This document shows positions 40,901-47,707 of a stretch of DNA of 64,000 nucleotides, piece by piece; the stretch's first letter is position 1; the number at the start of each line of letters is the position of its first letter. The stretch is from Actinomycetales bacterium (GTDB taxonomy: Bacteria > Actinomycetota > Actinomycetes > Actinomycetales > Dermatophilaceae), in assembly GCA_016715285.1 (NCBI GenBank), contig JADKAO010000005.1, positions 186,001-250,000 on the forward strand, in the 5' to 3' direction. Below the pieces are notes generated by a model that saw only the letters and a list, made by a program, of their open reading frames with translations, was not told the origin of the DNA and searched no databases. The position numbers and the translations under genes were made by a program.

Positions 40901-41527
40901 CTCTTCCGTGGGCGGGAAGACGTCGACGATGCCACCACGCACCGCGAAGTCGCCCCGGCGCTCGACCATGTCCGTCCGCAAGTAGGCGGCTGCGCTGAGC
41001 GCCTCGACAACCTCTTCCAGGCGCCGCTCATCCCCTGCGCGCAGGGCCACGGGTTCGAGGTCCCCTAGGCCCGGAGCGAGGGGCTGCAGGACCGCTCGGA
41101 TCGGCGCGACGACAACCCGCATGGGCCCGTATGCCGGGTCACTCGGATCGGGGTGCGCCAGCCGGCGGAGCACGGCCAGGCGCCGGCCGACGGTGTCGGA
41201 TCGAGGCGAAAGGCGCTCGTGCGGAAGGGTTTCCCAGCTGGGGAAGACCCCGATGGCGTCGTGACCGAGGAAGCACGTCAGGGCGGCGCCGAGGTCTTCG
41301 GCCTCGCGCGTGGTCGCCGTGATGGCGAGGAAGGTCGCGTCCGGGTCACTCGATGCAAGAGTCGCGATGGCGATCGCTCGTGCTCCCGAGGCGAGCGCCA
41401 CGCTCGCTCGTGCCGGAAGCGTCGAGAGGAGGGCCTTGTGGAGCGACTGACCGGTCGGCCCCGCTGCCCAAGCGCAGGCGAGTGACGCGAGCTGGCCGGG
41501 GGCGGTGACCGCGTGGTTGACCGGCAT
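37919..41527 (-). CDS. mfd: Transcription-repair coupling factor
   Basis: A DNA translocase that removes stalled RNA polymerase and recruits UvrA. It has about 1202 residues: a UvrB-like N-terminal module, the RNA-polymerase-interacting domain (GDYVVHEQHGVGRFVEM), and the helicase with Walker A MDRLICGDVGYGKTEIA, DEEQRFGVEH box and RecG-like TRG motif, then a C-terminal TRCF domain. ATG 41527 has GAGG upstream and avoids overlap with pth; the frame is open to ATG 41572. The 159-bp gap after it shows nothing I recognise. Confidence 0.97.
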   Translation of the reverse strand: MPVNHAVTAPGQLASLACAWAAGPTGQSLHKALLSTLPARASVALASGARAIAIATLASSDPDATFLAITATTREAEDLGAALTCFLGHDAIGVFPSWETLPHERLSPRSDTVGRRLAVLRRLAHPDPSDPAYGPMRVVVAPIRAVLQPLAPGLGDLEPVALRAGDERRLEEVVEALSAAAYLRTDMVERRGDFAVRGGIVDVFPPTEEHPLRVEFWGDTVEEIRWFRVADQRSLEIAQHGLWAPPCRELLLTPSVRERAAALADRLPGIADLLTKVAAGIAVEGMESLTPALVGDDLQSLISVLPETSRVITCDPERIRLRARDLVATSEEFLEASWSSAAAGSAVPVDLRAILGQGSYYAIPHLRGQAHERGMPWWDLSPFAADSELAEAADDADDEEVTLDLGLRDTPRYRGDTEAAVSSIRDWLAEGTHVYVVTEGPGLARRVVEVLGEHGIPARLAAEDLAPVSSIALVTTGALGFGFVDAASSFVVVTEADLTGGQGQGSSTRDMRRMPSRRRAQVDPLALRPGDYVVHEQHGVGRFVEMMQRTVGGATREYVVLEYAASKRGQPGDRLYVPTDQLDQVTKYVGGEAPTLHRLGGSDWAQTKARARKHVKQIAADLIKLYSARMASKGHPFAPDTPWQRELEDAFAYVETPDQLSSIDEVKADMEREVPMDRLICGDVGYGKTEIAVRAAFKAVQDGKQVAVLVPTTLLVQQHQQTFAERYAPFPVVVKSLSRFQSDREAQAVVAGLADGSVDVVIGTHRLLTDAVKFKDLGLVIIDEEQRFGVEHKELLKGMRTAVDVLSMSATPIPRTLEMAVTGIREMSTLATPPEERHPVLTFVGAYDEKQITAALRRELLREGQVFYVHNRVQSIEKAAARLRDLVPEARIATAHGKMGEGKLEQVVIDFWEKRFDILVCTTIVETGLDISNANTLIVERADLLGLSQLHQLRGRVGRSRERAYSYFLFPPEKPLTETAHDRLQTIASHTELGAGMAVAMKDLEIRGAGNLLGGEQSGHIEGVGFDLYVRLVGEAVANFKGEAETGPAEVKIELPVDAHLPHDYVPGERLRLEAYQKLASVTDEAGVGAIEEELRDRYGAPPEPVINLFEVARLRTVARRAGLADVSVQGNFVRFGPVRAVEFPDSRRVRLARLYPGSIVKETLDVILVPKPMTARVGGQPLRDQAVLRWAADVVRHTLLE

Positions 41528-41558
41528 CAAATGAACCTCATCCGTATTCGGGTGGTCT

Positions 41559-42224
41559 TCACGATGGCGCATGGAAACGCTGTTGTGCCGCCGTCAGGCC
41601 GTCCGTGATCAACGCTTCGACGGCATCGGCCGCCTCGACCACCGTGACACCGAGGTCTACACGCTCTGCCGCGCTGAAGTCCCGCAGCACGAAGTCGGCC
41701 GGGTCCATCCGCCCAGGTGGCCGTCCGATTCCGACCCGCACGCGGTAGTAGTCACGCGTCGCCAGCACCGCAGTCACCGAGCGCAACCCGTTATGCCCAC
41801 CTTCTCCGCCGCCGAGCTTCAGCCGCACTGCACCTGCGGCGAGATCGAGGTCGTCGTGGACCACGACAAGGTGCTCCACTGGACAGGAGTAGTAGTTCAG
41901 CAGCGCCTTCACCGGCCCGCCAGATTCGTTCATGTATGCCGTGGGCACCGCGAGCACCGTCGCCGGCCCCGGAGCGCCCCCGGGCAGCACCCCAAGCCTG
42001 GTGGCTACGACCGCAGCCCGCACCTTGTGGGTTGAGAAACCCGCGAGGTCGGTCGTCAGTCGCGGCTCGCCTGACGAGGCGAGCGGCGAGGTTCCGGTGC
42101 CAGCACCCGACCCACCGGAATACCGGCGGGCGAGCTCCACGACAACCATGGCGCCGACGTTGTGGCGGTTGGCGGCATACCTCGGCCCGGGGTTACCCAA
42201 TCCCACAACCAGCCATCCAGCCAT
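41559..42224 (-). CDS. pth: Peptidyl-tRNA hydrolase
   Basis: Recycles peptidyl-tRNA. ATG 42224 begins MAGWLVVGLGNPGPRY with GGAGGGAACG just upstream. NRHNVGAM holds the catalytic His, and PTAYMNESGGPV and VVHDDLDLAAGAVRLKLGGGEGGHNGLRS are standard. The length is 221 residues, slightly long because of a Gly/Ser/Thr-rich insertion near residue 43. It follows rplY, as in most actinobacteria. Confidence 0.96.
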   Translation of the reverse strand: MAGWLVVGLGNPGPRYAANRHNVGAMVVVELARRYSGGSGAGTGTSPLASSGEPRLTTDLAGFSTHKVRAAVVATRLGVLPGGAPGPATVLAVPTAYMNESGGPVKALLNYYSCPVEHLVVVHDDLDLAAGAVRLKLGGGEGGHNGLRSVTAVLATRDYYRVRVGIGRPPGRMDPADFVLRDFSAAERVDLGVTVVEAADAVEALITDGLTAAQQRFHAPS

Positions 42225-42267
42225 CTCGTTCCCTCCGCTCCCGGTCACTCGCACTCACACCACAGCA

Positions 42268-42299
42268 GAAGGGGGCGCCGCACGGGCGGCACCCCCTTC
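42268..42299 (-). terminator. 14-bp stem terminator after rplY
   Basis: Bases 42268-42281 pair with 42286-42299 at 13 of 14 positions around a four-base loop. It lies 58 bp past the rplY stop on the minus strand, before pth, so it ends or attenuates the rplY transcript. Confidence 0.7.
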
Positions 42300-42356
42300 G
42301 CAACGTATCGATGAAAGACCGGCTCGGCCTACTCCGACAACTCGGGCTTGCTAGGA

Positions 42357-42977
42357 CTATTCGGCGTCGTCGGGCTCGGGTGCGAAGACCACGGCCGGAG
42401 CCTCGTCGCCGCCTTCAAGGTCAGCGTCGAGCTCCTCCTGCGAGATCTGCGGGCTGACGTTGACGATGAGGATGTCGGCCTCGTCGATGAGCGTCGCACC
42501 CTCGGGGAGGGCGATGTCGCCAGCGTGGATCATTGTGCCGACCTCGGCGTCTTCGACCGAAACGACAACGGACGCAGGGATCTTGGTGGCCTCGACCTCG
42601 AGTTGCAGGGTCTGGCGCTCCAGGGTCACGACGGTGTCGGACTGAGCCTCGCCCTCGATGACGACAGGGACGTCGACGACGACCTTCTCGCCCTTCTTGA
42701 CCATGACGAGGTCAACGTGCTCGATGACCGGCTTGATCGGGTCGCGCTGGACGTCCTTGGCGAGCGCCAGCTGGCTGTTGCCTTCAAGTTCGATCGACAG
42801 CAGGACGTTGGCGGTCTTGAGCGCCATCATCGTCGCGTGGCCCGGCAGGGTGATGTGGATCGGGTCGCTGCCGTGGGCGTAGAGGACGGCCGGGATCTTG
42901 TTGTCGCGGCGGATGCGACGAGCGGCACCCTTGCCGAAGGCGGTGCGCCGTTCGGCGGGGAGTTTGATTTCAGACAC
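42357..42977 (-). CDS. rplY: 50S ribosomal protein L25/general stress protein Ctc
   Basis: Binds 5S rRNA. GTG 42977 (VSEIKLPAERRTAFGKGAARRIRR) has AGGAGA upstream. The N-terminal L25 domain is followed by the TL5/Ctc C-terminal beta domain (VDVPVVIEGEAQSDTVVTLERQ) and an acidic tail rich in Glu/Asp. The length of 206 residues fits the two-domain form. The 167-bp gap upstream probably holds its promoter. Confidence 0.95.
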   Translation of the reverse strand: MSEIKLPAERRTAFGKGAARRIRRDNKIPAVLYAHGSDPIHITLPGHATMMALKTANVLLSIELEGNSQLALAKDVQRDPIKPVIEHVDLVMVKKGEKVVVDVPVVIEGEAQSDTVVTLERQTLQLEVEATKIPASVVVSVEDAEVGTMIHAGDIALPEGATLIDEADILIVNVSPQISQEELDADLEGGDEAPAVVFAPEPDDAE

Positions 42978-43144
42978 GAGTTCTCCTGGCAAAGTCAGTG
43001 GGACGAACGACGACAGACGAAAGGCGATGTGGGCCTCGACGCGGGACGCGGCACGAACAGCACGAGCGGGCGGAGGCTCCACCCACGTCGATCACGGACG
43101 GCGCACGTGGCACGTCCCTCGCCGAGGCAACCCGATGATCTTAC

Positions 43145-44116
43145 CTACTGGCGAGGACCCCGCGAAATCCGGGCGGGTCGCAGCTCGCCGACCCGCACAG
43201 CCACGACTCCCGCGAGGATGAGGGCTCCGCCAGCAAGTTGGTTCGGTCCCGGGAGCTCACCCAGGAGCAACCACGCGAGGATCACCGCGAAGAGCACCTC
43301 GGTGAGCCCGACGAAGGACGCCACCGTCGACCCCAGCGCGCGCGCTCCCATGGTCCCCAACAGGTATGCCGCGGCCGCGGCGATGAGCGCGAGTTCCAGA
43401 ATCGCGGCATACCAAGGCACGCGAGCACCGGCGATGGTGACCTGGTCCGTCGCCCAGCCCGCTGGGAGGAACCCCACGAGCTGGAGAACGACGAGCGCGA
43501 CGGTCCCGACGCCCATGCCCAGGCACGCAAGCGCCACCGGAGGCAGGTGAGGCGAGGGATGCGACGCGACGACGAAGAAGGCCGCGAGGCCGACCGCGGC
43601 CCCGAGCCCCCAGAGGAAGCCCACGGGATCGATCGCGCTCGCCCCGGCGCCCGCCACATCGAGAACCAGCGCGAGGCCACCCATCGCCAGCAGGCCCCCT
43701 ATCACCGTCGTTGACGGCGGTCGGATACGAGTTCGCAACCACACCCAGAGCACGACTAAGAGGATGCCGAGGTACTCCAGGAGAAGCGCCACCCCCACGG
43801 GCATCCGCGCGACTGCGTTGAAGTAGGCGACCTGGCAGCCAGCGACCGACATCAGGCCATACGCGAGGATCATGCCCTTGTGGTCCCGCACGACTGACCA
43901 GCGCCCCCGCAGCGCGATGAACGTCGGAACGAGAAGCGCGAGCGCAGCGATGCCGATGCGAAGGGTCACGATCGTGGTCGGCGACCAGCCCGTCACAAGG
44001 AGGGCCTTGGCGAAAGGCCCAGAACTCGCGAACGCCGCCGCCGACACCACAGCGGCAAGAAGCCCCAGATCGAGCGAAACCCGCGCACGGGTCGCCCCCA
44101 GTCCCGCTGCAGTCAT
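43145..44116 (-). CDS. EamA/DMT-family transporter (RhtA-like)
   Basis: A 323-residue protein with ten hydrophobic helices in two EamA repeats. LLAAVVSAAAFASSGPFAKALLVTGWSP opens the first, and LEYLGILLVVLWVW closes it. The second half ends in SFVGLTEVLFAVILAWLLLGE, a typical EamA end. It may export amino acids or other metabolites; the substrate is unknown. It starts 7 bp after the prs stop and may be cotranscribed with glmU-prs. Confidence 0.88.
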   Translation of the reverse strand: MTAAGLGATRARVSLDLGLLAAVVSAAAFASSGPFAKALLVTGWSPTTIVTLRIGIAALALLVPTFIALRGRWSVVRDHKGMILAYGLMSVAGCQVAYFNAVARMPVGVALLLEYLGILLVVLWVWLRTRIRPPSTTVIGGLLAMGGLALVLDVAGAGASAIDPVGFLWGLGAAVGLAAFFVVASHPSPHLPPVALACLGMGVGTVALVVLQLVGFLPAGWATDQVTIAGARVPWYAAILELALIAAAAAYLLGTMGARALGSTVASFVGLTEVLFAVILAWLLLGELPGPNQLAGGALILAGVVAVRVGELRPARISRGPRQ

Positions 44117-44123
44117 GCCGCGG

Positions 44124-45104
44124 TCAGGCCCGACCCTCGAACAGGCTCGTGATCGACCCGTCGGCGAAGACTTCCTGGATGGCCCGGCTGATGAGCGGGG
44201 CGATGGACAGCACGGTCAGTTTGTCGAACTGGTGGTCGGGAGGGATCGGCAGAGTGTCGGTGACGATGACTTCCTTGATACAACTGGCATTGAGGCGGTC
44301 CACGGCCGGCCCCGACAGGATCGCGTGAGTGGCAGCGACGACCACCCCGGCCGCGCCTTCGGCCATGATCGCGTCGGCGGCCTTGGTGATTGTGCCAGCG
44401 GTATCGATCATGTCGTCGACCAGGATGCAGATGCGCCCTTTGACCGACCCCACGACGCGGTTGGCGATGCTCTCGTTGGGCCGGTTGATGTCACGGGTCT
44501 TGTGGACAAAGGCCAGCGGCGCACCACCGAGCCGGGCCGACCATTGCTCGGCAACCTTGATGCGCCCGGCATCCGGCGAGACGACCGCGAGCTTCTTGCT
44601 GCCATACCGGTCGGCGACATAGTCCGCAAGCAGCGGCAACGCCATGAGGTGGTCAACCGGGCCGTCGAAGAAGCCCTGGATTTGGGAGGTGTGCAGATCA
44701 ACCGCGATGAGGCGGTCGGCACCGGCGGTGCGGAAGAGGTCGGCCATCAGTCGGGCGGAGATAGGCTCCCGACCGCGGTGCTTCTTGTCTTGGCGGGCGT
44801 AACCATAGAACGGCAAGACCACGGTAATGCGCTTGGCCGAGGCTCGTTTGAGGGCGTCGACCATGATCAGCTGTTCCATGATCCACTCGTTGATCGGCAC
44901 GGTGTGGCTCTGGATGACGAACGCGTCGCAGCCGCGCACCGACTCTTCGTAGCGGACGTAGATTTCGCCGTTGGCGAACTCATAGGCCTGCGTCGGCACG
45001 AGCTCGGTGCCGATGTCTTTGGCGACGGCTTGGGCGAGAGCGGGGTGAGCGCGCCCGCTGAAGAGCATCAGGTGGCGTTTGGGCTTGCGGCGGATGGCCG
45101 TCAC
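44124..45104 (-). CDS. prs: Ribose-phosphate pyrophosphokinase
   Basis: Makes PRPP from ribose-5-phosphate and ATP. The catalytic flexible loop YARQDKKHRGREPISARL, the DLHTSQIQGFF region and the PRPP-binding loop CILVDDMIDTAGT are all present. The 326-residue protein starts at GTG 45104, overlapping the glmU stop (GTGA), the standard actinobacterial glmU-prs coupling. Confidence 0.97.
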   Translation of the reverse strand: MTAIRRKPKRHLMLFSGRAHPALAQAVAKDIGTELVPTQAYEFANGEIYVRYEESVRGCDAFVIQSHTVPINEWIMEQLIMVDALKRASAKRITVVLPFYGYARQDKKHRGREPISARLMADLFRTAGADRLIAVDLHTSQIQGFFDGPVDHLMALPLLADYVADRYGSKKLAVVSPDAGRIKVAEQWSARLGGAPLAFVHKTRDINRPNESIANRVVGSVKGRICILVDDMIDTAGTITKAADAIMAEGAAGVVVAATHAILSGPAVDRLNASCIKEVIVTDTLPIPPDHQFDKLTVLSIAPLISRAIQEVFADGSITSLFEGRA

Positions 45105-46321
45105 GACGGACTCCCTGGTCCGGGGACAGCGTCGCCCGTCGCACGGACGACAGTGCCCGTGGGCGTGGACCCGAGCACGCTGAGTGGGGGCACGACCGCA
45201 CCCGCTGCCGTCTCGGCGTTGCGCAGTTCGCTGAAGCTCCCAACTTGAGCGTCCGCCCCGACGTCACTACCGGGCCGCAAGTGCACCCACGGCCCCACGA
45301 CGGCTCCGGGGCCCACGACTGACAGCTCGGCGTGCGTGCGCAGCAGCTGCGCCTCGTCGCCGACTTCCATGTCACGCAGCGTCGAGTCAGGACCGATCGA
45401 CGCGCGCGATCCCACCGTAGTCGCCCCAAGGAGCTGCGAGTTGGGGTGGATGACGGTGTCAGTGCCCACACTGACGTCGGCATCGATCCAGGTGGTCGCC
45501 GGGTCAATGACAATCGCGCCCCCGCGCATCACGGCCTCGACGGTGCGCCGGTTGAGCTCGGCTCCAAGGCGGGCCAATTGCACCTTGTCGTTGACCCCCT
45601 CACACTGCCAAACGTCATCGAGAACGAAGGCGCCGACGCTCCCCCCTGCTGTCCGAGCGATCCCGAGCACGTCGGTGATGTACCTCTCGCCCTGGCTGTT
45701 GTCGGAGGTGAGCTGTCGCAGCGCCCCCCGCAGCACAGTCGAATCGAAGGCGTAAATGCCAGAGTTGATCTCGGTGATCGCCCGCTCGGCTTCGCTGGCG
45801 TCTTTCTGCTCCACGATGCGCGCAACCTGCCCATCGCTGTCGCGGATGACGCGTCCGTATCCGGTCGGGTCCGGGAGGTATGCCGTGACGACTGTGACGG
45901 CATACGCGCCCTGCTCGTGGGTGCGCACGAGGGCGTGGAGGGTGTCTCCTGCGAGGAGCGGCACGTCGCCATACGTGACGACGATGGTGCCCGCGAGCTC
46001 GGGCTCGCCTGAGTCGGTTTCATCGAGCGCATCGAGCGCCTCGAGGCCACACTCAACGGCTCGACCGGTCCCTTTGATGTCGTCTTGGTCGGCGATCACG
46101 CAGGTTGGGTCGCACTCAACGACGTGCGCGGCGACGCGGTCGCGGTCGTGACGAACGACGACCGCCAGCCTCAACGGGTCGACTGCTCGCGCGGCAGCGA
46201 TGGCGTGACCGAGGAGGGATCGACCGCCGATGGTGTGCAGCACCTTGGGCAGGTCGGACTTCATCCGGGTGCCTTCACCTGCCGCGAGGACGATGACAGC
46301 GGCCGGACGTGAGTTGGTCAC
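45101..46321 (-). CDS. glmU: GlmU with intact uridylyltransferase but truncated acetyltransferase domain
   Basis: The N-terminal half is a normal GlcNAc-1-phosphate uridylyltransferase: LAAGEGTRMKSDLPKVLH, VTYGDVPLL, EGVND. The left-handed beta-helix starts normally (IDPATTWIDADVSVG, LRPGSDVGADAQVGSFSELRN) but then reads VPPLSVLG where acetyltransferases have VPHL-x-Y-x-GD, so the catalytic His is Pro. The following coils with the NYDG site are absent: only a tail like TGTVVRATGDAVPG remains. Total length is 406 residues against about 450-490 for the family. prs begins at once, so no missing part lies in another frame. Confidence 0.9.
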   Translation of the reverse strand: MTNSRPAAVIVLAAGEGTRMKSDLPKVLHTIGGRSLLGHAIAAARAVDPLRLAVVVRHDRDRVAAHVVECDPTCVIADQDDIKGTGRAVECGLEALDALDETDSGEPELAGTIVVTYGDVPLLAGDTLHALVRTHEQGAYAVTVVTAYLPDPTGYGRVIRDSDGQVARIVEQKDASEAERAITEINSGIYAFDSTVLRGALRQLTSDNSQGERYITDVLGIARTAGGSVGAFVLDDVWQCEGVNDKVQLARLGAELNRRTVEAVMRGGAIVIDPATTWIDADVSVGTDTVIHPNSQLLGATTVGSRASIGPDSTLRDMEVGDEAQLLRTHAELSVVGPGAVVGPWVHLRPGSDVGADAQVGSFSELRNAETAAGAVVPPLSVLGSTPTGTVVRATGDAVPGPGSPS

Positions 46322-46380
46322 GATGGGTGATCCTACCGGGCACCTCGACAGACGCTGTCCGAAGCTCTCGTGGTCAGCGC

Positions 46381-46440
46381 TCGTTTGGGTTCGTCTGGCT
46401 TCGTCCGGCTTCGTCAGGGCTCGTCAGGGCTCGTCAGGGA
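46381..46440. repeat. Six 10-bp tandem repeats overlapping the 3' end of cutA
   Basis: The unit TCGTC(A/C/T)GG(G/C)(C/T) is repeated six times with slow divergence towards the left. The right three units encode the last residues of CutA on the minus strand, and its stop codon lies inside the array. The rest fills the 92-bp gap to glmU. Confidence 0.85.
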
Positions 46441-46764
46441 CTCGGACGCGGTCGCCCCGACCATCCACGCGGCATACCCCTCGCTGGTTCCGATGACGGG
46501 CAAGGTCAGCACTTGAGGTTCGTCGTAGGGGTGGTCGGCGCGAACCCGCGCGATGACGGCGTCGACGAGGGCCGCGCGGGTGTGGAGCAGGACAAGCGCT
46601 TCCGCGTCGTCGTGGACTTCGCCCTCCCAGGCATAAATGGACCGCACTCCCGCAACGACATTGCCGCATGCGACGAGACGGTCGGTGACGAGGCCACGCG
46701 TGAACTCCGCGAGCCAGTCGGCATCAGGGGCGGTCACGGTGATCGTGACGAGGTCCGGTGTCAT
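46414..46764 (-). CDS. cutA: CutA-like divalent-cation tolerance protein
   Basis: A 116-residue PII-fold trimeric protein. TITVTAPDADWLAEFTRGLVTDRLVACGN and the conserved VRSIYAWEGEVHDDAEALVLLHT are clear, with ADHPYDEPQVLTLPV near the end. The family is linked to metal tolerance, though its biochemical role is unsettled. The stop codon falls within a 10-bp tandem repeat array, so the C-terminal residues may be repeat-derived. Confidence 0.92.
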   Translation of the reverse strand: MTPDLVTITVTAPDADWLAEFTRGLVTDRLVACGNVVAGVRSIYAWEGEVHDDAEALVLLHTRAALVDAVIARVRADHPYDEPQVLTLPVIGTSEGYAAWMVGATASESLTSPDEP

Positions 46765-46828
46765 CGGTGTCTCCTCACGCGGCCGGGATGCGATGCGAGC
46801 GACCGGATGCCGTGCCGCTGGTGTCGAG

Positions 46829-46907
46829 CTCCCCGGGGTGGAATCGAACCACCGTCGCTAGTCCTGATTCAAAGTCAGGCGGGCCCTGCCAGCAGACCAA
46901 CCGGGGA
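46829..46907 (-). tRNA. tRNA-Gln (UUG)
   Basis: Acceptor TCCCCGG/CCGGGGA, D stem GGTC/GGCC, anticodon stem CCTGA/TCAGG with loop CTTTGAA (anticodon TTG), and T arm GGTGG-TTCGATT-CCACC. CCA is not encoded. The region between anticodon and T stems is nine bases (ACTAGCGAC), longer than the usual four or five, and there are two bases between D and anticodon stems. Confidence 0.85.
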
Positions 46908-47012
46908 ACGTCCGGGCTCTCGTGTCTTACGAAGAGGAGACGACGAGGAGACAGGGTAGCCCGGAACCCACCCTGGCCGTGACATCGGGTCGTCATCAGC
47001 GACAATGGGCCG

Positions 47013-47654
47013 GTGACCCCACGCCAACCGGCACCCTCGACTCGCAGTCCTCGAATGAGCGGCACCGAGCGCCGTGAGCAACTCGTCGGCGTCGGCCGGT
47101 CAGTCTTCGCGGCACGGGGTTTCGAGGCAGCCACCGTCGAGGAGATCGCCGCCAAGGCCGGGGTGAGCAAGCCTGTGGTTTACGAACACTTCGGGGGCAA
47201 GGAGGGCTTGTATGCCGTGGTGGTCGACCGCGAGATGGCGTCGCTCCTCGCGGGTGTCACCGCAGCCCTGTCGAGCGCCCAGTCCACGCGATCGATCGTC
47301 GAATCAGCCGCCATGGCGCTGCTGGATTACATCGAGGGGTCGACTGACGGGTTCCGCATCCTGGTGCGTGACTCGCCCCCGGGGCAGTCGACGGGATCCT
47401 TCGCCAGCCTCATTGGTGACATCGCCAGTCAGGTCGAGCACCTGCTCGCCGAGGAGTTCCAGCGCCGCAAACTCGACCCGAAGACCGCCCCGATGTATGC
47501 ACAGATGCTCGTCGGCATGGTGGCGTTAACGGGTCAATGGTGGCTTGAGCACCGGCGTCACAAGAAGGCCACGGTCGCCGCCCACCTCGTCAATCTGGCG
47601 TGGAACGGGTTGACCGGCATGGAGGCCAAACCGCAATTGCGCACCGTGCCCTGA
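47013..47654 (+). CDS. TetR/AcrR-family transcriptional regulator
   Basis: A 213-residue protein. The helix-turn-helix region runs from RREQLVGVGRSVFAARGFEAATVEEIAAKAGVSKPVVYEHFGGKEGLY. The C-terminal domain with WWLEHRRHKKATVAAHLVNLAWNGL resembles a regulator often found near glmU-prs in actinobacteria. The start is GTG 47013 or ATG 47055 (MSGTERREQL). It contains an in-frame TTA codon at 47526. Its target is unknown; the adjacent gene converges with it. Confidence 0.9.
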   Translation: MTPRQPAPSTRSPRMSGTERREQLVGVGRSVFAARGFEAATVEEIAAKAGVSKPVVYEHFGGKEGLYAVVVDREMASLLAGVTAALSSAQSTRSIVESAAMALLDYIEGSTDGFRILVRDSPPGQSTGSFASLIGDIASQVEHLLAEEFQRRKLDPKTAPMYAQMLVGMVALTGQWWLEHRRHKKATVAAHLVNLAWNGLTGMEAKPQLRTVP

Positions 47655-47707
47655 GCACACCCCACTGCTGTGGCGCTGCGCCGCTGTGCCCCAAGCCCGG
47701 CCCGCCC

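Noticed and set aside
42348..45248. Plus-strand open frames of 400 and 458 codons opposite rplY/EamA and prs/glmU
   Set aside because: Both are shadows of genes with clear family motifs; their translations are rich in Arg, Asp and Gly without any family pattern.
45101..45260. Frameshift as the cause of the short GlmU
   Set aside because: No other frame encodes the missing beta-helix coils and prs starts immediately after, so an in-frame deletion is the better reading.
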